From Strongylocentrotus droebachiensis (Eukaryota; Echinodermata; Echinoidea; Camarodonta; Strongylocentrotidae), in NCBI GenBank assembly GCA_035222895.1, contig JAVYIG010000602.1, forward strand, positions 124,001-188,000: a stretch of DNA of 64,000 nucleotides, in the 5' to 3' direction. The position numbers were made by a program, and so were the translations under genes. How positions within the stretch are numbered: position 1 is the first letter of the stretch; each line of letters starts with the position of its first letter. Below the pieces are notes generated by a model. It was not told where the DNA came from and did no database searches. It saw only the letters and a program-made list of their open reading frames with translations. This document shows positions 40,816-52,752 of the stretch, piece by piece.

Positions 40816-42756
40816 CTAGAAATGCAATCGTGTCACAACGATGTGCGTGCAATGACGCCGTGTTTCTACGTGTCGAACGAAAGAGCTTCTCTCGGACTAT
40901 CCAGAGCAATTTGTACGAAGTCTTTAGCTTCTGTAATATTGGAGACAGGTAGGGCGAAAGAAAGGCCTCAATAGTGACCTTGATGGGATGGTAGTGACTA
41001 TGCCTACGATGTTTGAAAGAAATTGGGATAGGGGAAAAAACCTAGAAAGGGCTCGCAAGCACTGCGTGCAAAAACAAATGGGATTAGTTGCACGTTCGTC
41101 ATTGCAATCAAGATCGTTCTAGGGGTCAAAAGCGTGAACCCGATTTGCCCCATAGACAATGCGTGTAATGCATGGGCGGAAAACATACAGGATCTGTATT
41201 ATGACCGGAGTTAAATTGTTTTTTCTCTCTCTCTTTATGTCTCTTTATGAGCCGTATATGGTATCATTAGAAAGAGAATTTCATGGTTGTTATTGTAAAC
41301 TACTCTCTTTTCTTCTATGATAATCCTATCGAAACATGTGATGTAAAATAGATTTAAAGGACAAAATGGCGTCTTCAATGGCCCCCTTGACTAATTTCAA
41401 AAATCCGGCCACGAGGTGCCCTGCGTATTGCATCTCGGAATGTCAATGCAAATTTTCAACGAAAAAAAAGGATGTTTAGGGGGCGAAAAGTAGTCTGAAA
41501 AAATGACGTCATGGCCGATAAGTGTTATAATCGGGCGGAATTCGTATAGTGACCCTTGTTCAAATGCGATTTACTCACAATTTTCTGTGTAAACATATAC
41601 CATACTTGGTATCATTCGGAACTCGGAATGTCAATGCAAATTTTCAACGAAAAAAAAGGATGTTTAGGGGGCGAAAAGTAGTCTGAAAGAATGACGTCAT
41701 GGCCGATAAGTGTTATAATCGGGCGGAATTCGTATAGTGACCCTTGTTCAAATGCGATTTACTCAAAATTTTCTGTGTAAACATATACCATACTTGGTAT
41801 CATTCGGAAGGGCACTTCATTGCGGTCAGTTTGACACCATAGTCATCTGCAAGCAATGTACTGCACGCATTAAAGGCGCTATTACGTAATGCATAGCAGA
41901 TTCATCATTTTTGGCGATAACTTTGCGCTGACGTTATTACGTATATGGATACATGTGTCTGCTAAGTTTCAATGACGTACGTATACAGATCGCCATTTAA
42001 GAGCAAGTTGAAGTTATTTCAGAATTTTCTTGAAAATGGCGAATTTGGAGGGCAATTTTCGCAAATTTGGTCAGTGATAGGGTATATAATTTTGTATATG
42101 GCTGGAAAGGGCATATCCTCAAGTATCTAAATCCAAAAAAGGGTACGGGTCTTCCAAGCCATAATGGAGATACGGCCACAGAGAGAAAGCCAATTTCCAG
42201 AACTTTAGAGGGCGCTTTTTATGTTTTGCAAAGCCATTGGAGCGTGAAATTTAGCATGGCTATCAGCAATTATGAGACAAACATACTGTGAGATTTTAAT
42301 ATAAAACGGACATTATATGAGAAAGTTATGGCAGTTTTAGATTATTTAGGGGTCCATTTCTCAAAAATTTTAAAGATTTTTGACGGAGTCGGTTTCAGAT
42401 TAGAATTTTGAGTACGAAGATGGCATTTTGAAGGTCAAGTTATACGTCGCAGATGAAAGAACATCTCTCAGACTATCTAGAGGAATTTGTTAGAAATTTT
42501 TAGGATCTAGGATAGTGGAGATAGGAAGGAAGATAGAAAGGCCTTCAAATGGACCAGAAACGGACAAAATGGCGCCTGGACGGTCATGCATGAGTGATTT
42601 CGAAAATCGAAGAATGTAGTGACCTTGATGAGATGTTAGAGACTATGCCTATGAAATTTGAAAGGAAACGGACATGAGGAAAGGGCATAATTAGTGATGA
42701 CAAGCACTACGTGCAAAACGAATGGGATTTTTGGACGATAAGAAGAAGTAAGAATA
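40816..42756 (-). mobile_element. Helentron-like element, reverse copy 3
   Basis: The minus-strand copy's 3' end (CTAG, 40816-40819) abuts copy 2. Its 5' end is short by about 60 bases, starting TATTCTTACTTC on the minus strand at 42756. It carries an internal perfect-looking tandem duplication of 189 bases (41433-41621 and 41622-41810). No open frame of significance. Confidence 0.75.
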
Positions 42757-44650
42757 CTAGAAATGCAATCGTGTCACAACGATGTGCGTGCAATGACGCC
42801 ATGTTTCTACGTGTCAAACGAAAGAGCTTCTCTCGGACTATCCAGAGCAATTTGTACGAAGTCTGTAGCTTCTGTGATATTGGAGATAGGTAGGGCGAAA
42901 GAAAGGCCTCAACAGTGATCTTGATGGGATGGTAGTGACTATGCCTACGAAGTTTGAAAGAAATTGGGATAGGGGAAAAAAACCTAGAAAGGGCTCGCAA
43001 GCACTGTGTTAAAAAAACCAACGGGATTTGGTGCATGTTCGTCATTGCAATCAAGATCGTTCTGGGGCCAATAGCGTGAACCCGATATGCCCCATAGACA
43101 ATGCGTGTAATGCATGGGTGGAAAACGTACAGGATCTGTATTATGACCGGAGTTAAATTGTTTTTTCTCTCCCTCTTTACGTCTCTTTATGGGCCGTATT
43201 TGGTATCATTAGAAAGAGAATTTCATAATTGTTATTGTAAACTACTCTCTTTTTTTCTATGATAATTCTATCGAAACACGTGATGTAAAATAGATTTATA
43301 GGACAAAATGGCGTCTTAAATGGCCCCCTTGACCAATTTCAAAAATCCGGCCAAGAGGTGCCCTGCGTATTGGAACTCGGCATGTCACTGCAAATTTTCA
43401 AGGGAAAAAAAGGACGTTTAAGGGGCGAAAAGCAGTCTGGAAAATGACGTCATAGCCGATACGTGTTATAATCGGGCGGAAACTCGGCGGAATTCGTATA
43501 GTAACCTTTGTTCAAATGCAATTTACTCACAATTTTCTGTGTGAACATATACTATACTTGGTATCATTCGAAAGAGCACCTCATTGCGGTCAGTTTGAAA
43601 CCACTGTTATCTGCGCTCAATGTATTGCACGCATTAAACGCGCTATTACGTAATGCATAGTAAATTCATCATTTTGGGCGATAACTTTGCGCTGACATAT
43701 TCGAATTTTACCAAACTTGACAGACAGTTGTCACGTATATGGATACATGTGTCTGCCAAGTTTCATTGATGTAGGTTTAAAGATCGCCGTTTTAGAGCAA
43801 GTTGAAGTTATTTCTCAATTTTCTTGAAAAGGGCGAATTTGGAGGGCAATTTTCTCAAATTTGGTCAGTGATAGGGTATATAATTTTGTATATGGCTGGA
43901 AAGGGCATATCTTCGAGTATCTAAATCCAAAAAAGGGTACGGGTTTGCCAAGCCATAATGGAGATACGGCCACAGAAAGAAAGCCAATTCTCAGAACTTT
44001 AGAGGGCGCTATTTATGTTTTGCATAGCCATTGGAGCGTGAAATTTGGCATGGCTATGTGCAATTATGAGATAAGGATACTGTGAGATTTAAATACAAAA
44101 CGGAATTTATATGAGAAAGTTATGGCAGTTTTAGATTATTTAGGGGTCCATATTTCAAGAATTTGAGAGATTTTTGACGGAGTCGGTTTCAGATTTGAAT
44201 TTTGAGTATGAAGATGGCATTTTGAAGGGCAGGTTATCCGTCGCAGATAAAAGAACATCTCTTAGACTATCTAGAGGAATTTGTTACAAATGTGTAGGAT
44301 CTCGGATAGTGGAGATAGGAAGGAAGAAAGAAAGGCCTTAAAATGGACCAGAAACGGACAAAATGGCGCCTGGACGGTCATGCATGAGTGATTTCGAAAA
44401 TCGAAGAATGTAGTGACCTGGATGAGATGCTAGAGATGATGCCTAAGAAATTTGAAAGGAAAAGGACTTGAGGAAAGTACCTAACTAGGAAGGACAAGCA
44501 CTACGTGCAAAATGAATGGGATTTTTGGACGAAAAGGAAAAGGAAAATATTAATGGGGCAGAATGTGAACGAAAACAAGGCAATGACGAAGGTCGTCATT
44601 GCAATTAATAACGTGAACGAAAACAAGGCAATGACGAAGGTCGTCATTGC
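42757..44650 (-). mobile_element. Helentron-like element, reverse copy 4
   Basis: It is arranged head-to-tail with copy 3: its CTAG end (42757-42760) directly meets the truncated 5' end of copy 3. Its own 5' end carries an extra 45-base duplication of the terminal palindrome block, so GCAATGACGACCTTCGTCATTGC occurs twice (on the plus strand near 44581-44604 and 44628-44650). Confidence 0.75.
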
Positions 44651-45123
44651 AAAAAAGAGAGTGGTTTACAATAACAACCATGACATTCTATTTCTAATGA
44701 TACCAAATACGGCCCATAAAGAGACATAAAGAGAGAGAGAAAAAACAATTTAACTCCGGTCATATTACAGGTCCTGTACGTTTTCCGCCCATGCATTACA
44801 CACATTTTCTATGGGGCATATCGGGTTCACGCTCTTGACCCCTAGAACGATCTTGATTGCAATGACAAACATGCAACAAATCCCTTTGGTTTTTGCACGC
44901 AGTGCTTGCGAGCCCTTTCTAGGTTCTTTCCCCTATCCCAATTTCTTTCAAACTTCGTAGGCATAGTCACTACACCCATCAAGGTCATTATTGAGGCCTT
45001 ACTTTCGCCCTACCTGTCTCCAATATTACAGAAGCTACAGACTTCGTACAAAGCTCTTTCGCTTGACACGTAGAAACACGGCGTCATTGCACGCACATCG
45101 TTGTGACACGATTGCATTTCTAG
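44651..45123 (+). mobile_element. Helentron-like element, copy 2, 3' part
   Basis: It resumes with AAAAAAGAGAGTGGTTTACA, which in copy 1 (30551 on) directly follows the sequence where copy 2 stopped at 40815. It ends GCATTTCTAG (45123) followed by T. The terminal features are CGTCATTGC (45082-45090) and a hairpin ATCGT/ACGAT (45097-45112), with 11 bases from hairpin to end. Confidence 0.78.
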
Positions 45124-47163
45124 TTGTAACTGTACTTGCTTTTTCGAATAAGCATTGGTGGCATAGAATTTTTTATTAAATTCAATTCATAAAAAATGTT
45201 TTTTATTAAAGCACAAACATGGTTCATATAAATACAATTTTATATCAAGGACAGCCATGGCTGGAATATTCATGTTCACATGTTGGGCACAATAAATAAC
45301 ACTTTTAAAGATATATAACTAAAAAACTAGGAATATTAAAAAAAGACTTAATCCTGTAACTAAAAACCATAAACACATTGCACAAGTTTCCAGAAATACA
45401 ACAAAAACATGAGCTGTTATTGTCTAAAACTAATTTCCCATAAAAGTCAATACAAACATGGTAAAAAATTTAAATTGGGAAATTTTAAACAGCCGACTTG
45501 GGGGAGGAGACAAGAACTGAGTATACCTGCAATAACGATAAAAGTAAAAAAATAAAACAAGTTTGTCAACTTTTGTTGAGTACATCGACTAAATATGACA
45601 GTGGGCTATTTTTTAGACCTTTTTGTTTTTAATTGAAATTGTTGATACGTGGGAATACGGCGAAGAGATATATAAGTGTTTTTTTTTTCTTCTGAGGTAA
45701 CCTGGTCTGGCAAATAGAGTGATTGGAAAGGGATTTTGCGAATTTTCTACAAAGTGCTAGTCTCCTCTCCTCAACAGTTCGTAGATTGCATACTTGACTT
45801 GTCTTATAGTTATTCATTCATATTTATTCCCTTCACAGGTTGAACGTTATCATAAATTTTATCATAATAAACACGAAATAATTTTGGAAAATGTTAATTA
45901 CAAATAAATCCCATTGATGCAGTTTGTATAGATTTACAGTTTGAAAGGCTATCATGATACAGGTATGTATGGCATATTTCCATGTTAAGCTACACATTTA
46001 AAACACATGAATATTTTTGTTGAAGTGTGACATTGTATAATGATATAGAAACTGTATAGAAACATACATTATTTATTGCATCACATATAACAATTAAATT
46101 CATATAACATATTTATCGCTTTTTCCCAATCTGTGCATTTCCTCATGAATTTGAAATGCGTTGTAACTTCGTTTCATATTATTTTCTTACACCAATGGCA
46201 TGAGCATTACAATTATTTAGTTAATACATTCAATATGTCATTCTACTCACGAACCAGGTGAAGTACAATACTGATAATAATAATAATAAACCTGGATTCA
46301 TTCACCGCCTAATCCGAAAAATTGTCTCTGTAAGCGCTTTACAGATGCTATTATTCCCTAGGTCATCGGATCCATTCATATACACAATGTGCATCATCTT
46401 CATTCCCTGAGGAGTATTCCAACCATAAGGGTCACCGTGACGGCATAATTAAAGTAATTACTATCACAAAAGCTTTCATCATCCTATCAAAAGTACATGG
46501 TTACCTTGTCACAAGACATTCCTAATGCATTGCAGTCTGTATAGCTTTAACAAATCCAGGTTATATAGGGGCGCCGAATTATGAGCGCCATAAAGGAAAC
46601 ATTATGCTCATAGATGAATGAGTTATAAACCCAATTAGAGACATCGGAATAGAAGGGCCCTTCATTCATCATATAAGAAAACGAGAGAACCTCGTAACAT
46701 TTACATCATTTTGTTTGGCCACATTCATAAAATCCAAGGAGGTAATATAAAGATACCACATTCACAAGACCTTTAAATGTCTTTAAGTGGGAAAATAGCG
46801 ACTATTAGTTGTCGAATCGACTTAAGAGCTATAGAGCCAGTAAGTAATTTTCTGATTTTCAGACCATTGTACTGAATAGTCGTACGTTTTATGCTGCGCA
46901 AAGATTCAATCAGTTAGTGTCTGACAGTGAAGTCTAGCAAGTTAACGGATTTCCTTGCATAATTTGAATATTAGGACACGGCTAACGTTTAAATTTTACA
47001 GATAGGACATACATGACATATTCATAAGTCTTGCTAAGTTCGACAGACTTTGATGTTGGCTGCAAAAGGGACATAGTATCTTTAACACTTAAATCGTGGT
47101 TGTGCCCACAACGAGTGCGCTCTTTAAATCTAAAATATATTGATTAATATACCAACAGCCCTT
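45124..47163. other. Intergenic sequence 3' of the SUR-like gene
   Basis: AT-rich. A minus-strand repeat tail lies at about 46272-46345: (ATT)n after AAGCGCTTACAGAGAC on the minus strand, a LINE/SINE-like 3' end. Otherwise no gene or RNA could be supported. Confidence 0.5.
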
Positions 47164-47341
47164 TTTATTTACCACTTGTTCTCACCCGACCACAGCCGCA
47201 TGAAATATTAAAAAGATATAAAATCATTTAAACACCATACATATCCGATTGCACTGTTAAAGAATAATATTCTTAAATTCCAATAATGTGAACAATTGGG
47301 AGTGACAAAATCGTAATCAAGCTGATGGAAACTTTGTTTAG
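47164..47341 (-). terminator. Probable 3' UTR and poly(A) signal of the SUR-like gene
   Basis: AATAAA on the minus strand (TTTATT at 47164-47169) lies about 175 bases after the stop codon. It is the first canonical signal downstream, so it is a plausible but unproven polyadenylation site. Confidence 0.35.
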
Positions 47342-47479
47342 TTAAAGCTTATTCCTGACAAGAGAAGCGAAGATACTAGTTTTTTTCTTCAGCAGAGATC
47401 CTGGTGTTCCCACCTCTGCGACGTGTCCTTCGGAGAGTACAACAATCTGATCTGAATCCAGGATAGTTGACACACGATG
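47342..47479 (-). CDS. SUR-like ABCC transporter, last coding exon
   Basis: This exon encodes HRVSTILDSDQIVVLSEGHV, which contains the H-loop histidine, and then GTPGSLLKKKTSIFASLVRN before the stop. Vertebrate sulfonylurea receptors end the same way (HRVxTIL...D, TPxSLL...FASFVR). The acceptor on the minus strand is TTGTATAACAG, and the exon is phase 0. The stop TAA is at 47344-47342. Confidence 0.9.
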   Translation of the reverse strand, partial: HRVSTILDSDQIVVLSEGHVAEVGTPGSLLKKKTSIFASLVRNKL

Positions 47480-47589
47480 CTGTTATACAATTTACAAAAC
47501 AGACATATTAATTGCATTAACGTACATTGAATAACAAAGTAGACGTTAAAGATTATTTAAAAAAATCATTTCTGCCCTAAACTGTTCTT

Positions 47590-47935
47590 TTTTCTTTTTC
47601 TTTCTTTTCTGTATATTTTTTTCTTCTCCTTCCAGCAACCCCATACTTCTCCTAATTTTCTTTATCGTTTTCTTTTTCTCTTCATTCTCGTATTCTTCTC
47701 CTCCTCCTCCTCCTTCTTCTTCCCCTCTTCTTCTTCAGCTTCTTCTTCTTCAGCTTCTTCCTCTCCTTCTTCTTCTACTCCATCTCCTCCTCCTCCTTTT
47801 CCTTCTCCTTCTTCTTCTTCTTTTTCTCCTTCTTAATCTTTTTTTCTTTTTTTCATACTACATCTTCTTCTTCTTCTTCTTCTTCTTCTTTTTGTCCTTT
47901 TCTTCATCTTTCTCTTCTTCTATTAAAATTTCTTT
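47590..47935. repeat. (CTT/TCC)n pyrimidine microsatellite
   Basis: About 340 bases of C/T-rich triplets (TTC, TCC) lie in the last intron of the SUR-like gene. No coding content. Confidence 0.9.
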
Positions 47936-48141
47936 CTTTTTCACTAAAGGTGAGACGTCACCAATTGGGAATCCATTTATTGATGATGTACATAGATATG
48001 TTATTTAAATTATAAACCGATGAGTAATGTTATAGAACAGGTTTTAGAATAAAAGTCTCAAATTAATTCATTATGATCGTCGACGAATATCGTTGAATAA
48101 TGATGCATGTGTTACAGATATTTTGATTTTTGAAAACTTAC

Positions 48142-48204
48142 CGCAATCTTGATGACGGTTTCCTTATGGAAAGCAGTTGCGACGACTTCCTGTAGAATAG
48201 CATC
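48142..48204 (-). CDS. SUR-like ABCC transporter, exon 12 of those seen
   Basis: The 21-codon exon DAILQEVVATAFHKETVIKI-A is the segment between the D-loop and H-loop of NBD2. Sulfonylurea receptors have [21 protein letters not shown] here. The acceptor is TTCACAG and the donor GTAAGT; both ends are phase 0. Confidence 0.9.
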
Positions 48205-48279
48205 CTGTGAATGAATATGGAATAAACATTGAATTATTTCTACTGTCAAAGCAAAACACAACATATATTTAATGGATTA

Positions 48280-48633
<354 letters not shown>

Positions 48634-48845
48634 TTAGTTGTAGCAAAATAATCCTATGCAAACTATTGTAGACATCCTTTCATAAAAGCCATGTTTCATG
48701 AAATGTGGCTCATAATTTCAAGTCACTTCCTGTATACAGAGGAAATGTGTTTTTTTTTTGTTTTTTTTGTTGATACTTTTCAAAATAGAATTAAAGTTAA
48801 TGCACCTTGATCATTTATAATTTTGTAAGAAGAAAATGGACCTAC

Positions 48846-48949
48846 CGAGATTGTTTGGAAGATCTCTCACAAGCTCCTTGAGTTGTGCAACTTCCAATGC
48901 TTCCCATATCTCAGCATCTGATCGCCTTTCCTCAGGGTCCAAGTTGAAT
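48846..48949 (-). CDS. SUR-like ABCC transporter, NBD2 helical subdomain exon
   Basis: This exon encodes [20 protein letters not shown] followed by [17 protein letters not shown] proteins have RFNLDPE...D..LWEALEIAQLK..V..LP here, the best discriminator from other ABCC proteins. The acceptor is CAATGAAG and the donor GTAGGT; it starts by completing an arginine codon and ends in phase 1. Confidence 0.9.
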
Positions 48950-49424
48950 CTTCATTGGTCAGACAGAAGAATGATCAAGAGAATAAAGGCCGTAAGAACG
49001 GATGGAACTTCAGGAATTCATTTTTTTTGGTGGAGGGATGATTATTGAATCGAGTTGTAATTCTGATGAATACCATTGCAGGCCATGGAGTGCGCTTGGG
49101 TATAATACTTGGTACATTGTGGAAAAGTGCAACTGAATAACGAGCTACTTATATCTCAGTCACACTAACAAACCGACTCCAAACCGACCGATTCTTAGCC
49201 ATTCCGGATAACATGTTATTTGTTTCGGTTATCTGTTGGTCTGGGATTGGTCTCGTGGATGTGAGTGGAGAGTCCATTTTAGTATGATGACATGACCTGA
49301 AAGTGAAGTTAAAGTGAAAACTTCAATATATGATATTGATATATGATTGTCAAACCTGATTTTTGTCTTCAAAGAGATATGTTATACTGACTACGAAATT
49401 TGATCTGTGAATATTTCAACTGAC

Positions 49425-49533
49425 CTAACTGTGCCTGTGAACATGAAAGGGTCTTGAGGTATGATGGCAAGACGACTTCGCAAATCGACGAGAGACAGCT
49501 TCCCGATAGCGATCCCATCGATGTGAATAGATC
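49425..49533 (-). CDS. SUR-like ABCC transporter, Q-loop exon
   Basis: This exon encodes [20 protein letters not shown] and then [15 protein letters not shown], the Q-loop of NBD2 (IIxQDPxLFxGxxRFNLDP in SUR). The acceptor is ATCTCCAG and the donor GTCAGT. It has 2 completing bases, 35 codons, and ends in phase 2. Confidence 0.92.
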
Positions 49534-49754
49534 CTGGAGATTAATAAACATCATAATCAACACATATAGGATTGTGAGGACAAACATCAACATCCTCAAA
49601 ATACACTCATAGATGTTTTGGTAAATCGTCACAGTCATGATTATTCAATTTACCGTCCTCAACCTGCAGGCTACAAATACAGATAACGGAGAAATTTCAA
49701 CACTAAACATTACCACGGCTATTTGATCTTGGTTTATGGATATAACCATGGACC

Positions 49755-50033
49755 CAGGCACCCAGCCACCCAGGGGCATCGCTATATATAGACCTTTTTC
49801 AGTGGGGGATGTTTTTTTCTCTTTCTTTCTTCTTTTCTCTTTCTTTTCCTTTTCTTTCCTTTCTTTTCTTTCTTTTCCTTTCCCTTTTTTCTTTTCTTTT
49901 TTCTTTCCCTCTTATTTATTTCCTCTGCCCTTTCTCATTTTCCCGACGGGCAGCGCACGTTAACCGGAAAATCCTGATAGGTGGGAGAGGGATGTCGCAC
50001 CCCGACACCCTTCTCCTTTTAGCGACGCCCCTG
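49755..50033. mobile_element. hAT-like MITE with 8-bp target duplication
   Basis: The direct repeat CATGGACC flanks the copy (49747-49754 and 50034-50041). The right end is TTTTAGCGACGCCCCTG. The left side contains the matching CAGGGGCATCGCTA, starting 16 bases in after CAGGCACCCAGCCACC. The interior is a C/T-rich tract with no coding capacity. An 8-bp duplication and CAG.G ends fit the hAT superfamily. Confidence 0.75.
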
Positions 50034-50156
50034 CATGGACCTACTTCGTAGTAGGTCTATCATAAAACGTGTACATTCATGTGGGCATATTTACTAGTTG
50101 ATCTCAAATGCATCAATCAGGCGATATCAATTGAGTACACCATTGATGTTATATGA

Positions 50157-50841
50157 CCCGGTCCCACTGGCCGATGGACACAAAACGTATGCATAAAGGA
50201 CACAGCGGACGAGCAACATTTCGGAGGTGGATCCATCCGTTTTCATCCGCTCCAGAAATTGACAAAATTTGCGAAAATTTGCGAAAACAGAACGGAAAAT
50301 AACGGACGTGGGTAGTATGTAGCGGGGATGTTAAACGGATGTTAAACGGATGTTCATCGGAAGCTTAGCAGATGAAAGCGGATGGAAGTGGATGACAGCT
50401 TTGAATACTTTATATACGAGATGCATACGCTTTCATCCTTTCTATTTCCGTGCTACTAACGATGTATAGACGTTCCATGTACTTTATCTTTCCTCCCTCT
50501 TTCCGTTTTCAGCTGCAGCGGATGTGAGTTGTGAGGATGCCCAGAGGATGCTGAGAGGATACAGCGGACGTTTAACGGATGACAACGGACATAGAACGTT
50601 TGTTGCTCGTATTTGTCGCGGATTTACATCGTACACGGAGGAAGTTCATCCGTTCTAAAAGTTTTGTGCAGCTCAAAACTTTTTGCGCGGATGAAATCAC
50701 AGTGGACGGATGCTCGATGGATAGAGCGTATGAAACACGTATGCAATGAGTACACAACGGATGCATAGCGTTTTCCAACGGATGGCAAGATTTGTTTACG
50801 TTTTACATCCTCTTTGCATCCGTAAGTGCAGTGGGACCGGG
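50157..50841. mobile_element. Inverted-ended element rich in CGGATG words
   Basis: The ends CCCGGTCCCACTGG and CAGTGGGACCGGG are inverted repeats. The interior is packed with ACGGATG, GCGGATG and CATCCG words in both orientations, including two TTAAACGGATG in tandem. No transposase frame. The target duplication is unclear. It lies in an intron of the SUR-like gene. Confidence 0.7.
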
Positions 50842-51001
50842 CCTTTAGATATGCCTATAACGGATACTGTAAACAAATGTGAAACATAAACGTTTTAAGA
50901 AGAACGAGAGCGTCATTTTATGGGTCACAGTCACATTATTTATATATTTTTCTATTACTTCGCTCATTCTTTATTAATATAAGACTATAAAGGAAACATA
51001 C

Positions 51002-51080
51002 CTTTAAATGTATCGATGATGCGGAAAAGTGTCAGTGTCAGCGAAGACTTCCCACTCCCTGTTCGGCCACAAATACCAAC
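51002..51080 (-). CDS. SUR-like ABCC transporter, Walker A exon
   Basis: This exon encodes [20 protein letters not shown] and IIDTFK. The Walker [10 protein letters not shown] and the flanking [23 protein letters not shown].F are identical in style to SUR NBD2. The acceptor is ATGTATAG and the donor GTATGT; it starts in phase 0 and ends in phase 1. Confidence 0.93.
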
Positions 51081-51682
51081 CTATACATGTAAGTGATGAA
51101 TGCCAATACTTGGTATATTTTATGAACAAAGAGAATTAGATCTCGCAAAAATTGTATCAATTCGCCTATCAAAAGGAAAGTTACAAGAATTGTCAAAGTC
51201 GATATATAATTTTTGGTCAGACAAACTGATTTATCATACCACCCAACAACCTATGGAGATAGAAAATGATTAATCTACATCAAATAATTGGAGCCTGGTT
51301 TCGTCTAATACAAATCATATGGAACGCTTAGATATTCTGAATATGACGCTAGAATAACAGTAAGAGTAATTTAGCCATTTCAGACGAAATATAATTGGAA
51401 GAGAGGATGTCTTATTTTCCAAATAAATTAAATTTGGTCACTCTTTAGAGGTCAGGCATTTCAAATTACGGACATCATCTATCAAAATATTATTTCACTC
51501 TTCAGTGTATTACTCCTGATTTCGTCGTGGAGATAAGCAAGAAATGGCATTCATCAAAAGTGATTTCGACATTCACCTAATTGGATATCGTCACCGATAT
51601 TATGAACCGATGGATGAGTTTTGCTGTGGAGATGAAATTTAATAGAATACATGAATGATGGGATGGATATAGAATAGATTAC

Positions 51683-51813
51683 CTTCATGCCTGGTTTGAA
51701 ATCAATGCTAACATCCTGAAGGACAGCAGGTAGGGTAGCCGCATACCTAGCATGTACTTGATTGTATATCACATGGCCCATCTCTGGCCAATTACGGCTT
51801 GGAGTAACAGACC
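51683..51813 (-). CDS. SUR-like ABCC transporter, NBD2 A-loop exon
   Basis: This exon encodes NWPEMGHVIYNQVHARYAAT and LPAVLQDVSIDFKPGMK. The RYxxxLPAVLxxVxxxxKPGxK pattern (A-loop tyrosine included) is the start of NBD2 in SUR proteins. The acceptor is TTTAAAACAG and the donor GTAATC. It has 43 codons after 2 completing bases. Confidence 0.92.
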
Positions 51814-52281
51814 CTGTTTTAAAATAAATCAATAATAGCGTTTGATTATATACAAAGACTTGATGTCAACAAGCCTACCTATCATGTGTGCTGGTACACT
51901 TACACCATCTTTCTCTCTCAAAAACACACTTCATTACAAGCTTGCTCAGGGATATGGCAAAAGCTGAGTTTGGAATGAAAAGAACAACATTTTGATTCAA
52001 ACTTTGTGTATCATCAAATCAGATTCAATCAGTATACCAACGTTCACAAAGTTTATGTCTTTAAAACCGGTGAATATTCAATTTAGATTTAGAACGGATC
52101 TAGTCGGATCTAGAACCATTATGTATAGATACATTTTATGAATGTATTAAACATTACACATTCAACAGTGATATAAAATTGTCCTTCAGCATTAGTGGCT
52201 GTTTTTAGATCGATTGATAATTACATTTGTGGTATGATTACATCTTAAAAGAAGATGACCATACTTGACTACTTGAGTTAC

Positions 52282-52393
52282 CTTGATATTTCTCGTTCTC
52301 TACCTTGGTATAGTATTTGATCCTCTCTACGGAATTCATGCCCATCTCGACACTGGTTGAGTTACGAACAACCCATGTCATGGAATTTGCAGC
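52282..52393 (-). CDS. SUR-like ABCC transporter, TMD2-NBD2 linker exon
   Basis: This exon encodes AANSMTWVVRNSTSVEMGMN and SVERIKYYTKVENEKYQ. It corresponds to LNWMVRNLAdmEiQlGAVKRI of SUR proteins, the last transmembrane helix end and the linker. The acceptor is TTCCTTAG and the donor GTAACT; it starts in phase 0 and ends in phase 1. Confidence 0.9.
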
Positions 52394-52524
52394 CTAAGGA
52401 AGAGAATCAAATATCATGTTATCCTGGAAAGCTGATTAAATACTGGTTTGCATTTTGATGTTGCAAATTTCCGAGATTCAATATTTACAAGTTTTCTTGA
52501 AGTTGATAAATGGTCCTCTCCACC

Positions 52525-52582
52525 TCCCTCTCTCTTTCTCTCTCTCTCTCTCTCCCCCTCTCTCTCTCTCTCTCTCTCTTTC
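52525..52582. repeat. (TC)n microsatellite
   Basis: About 25 TC/CT dinucleotides lie in an SUR-like intron; no coding content. Confidence 0.9.
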
Positions 52583-52752
52583 ACTTTATTCTCATTTTCC
52601 TTTGATTATGACCATCTCCTTTTTTCAACCGTATCAATTCGTGAAAATTACGTTGTGAAATCTTAATTACATTGCTACTAAGCCTCCTCTTGCATGGCTA
52701 CGCGATATTAAGTTCTCAGAAAAAGTTAACGAAATGTGAAATTTATATTTAC

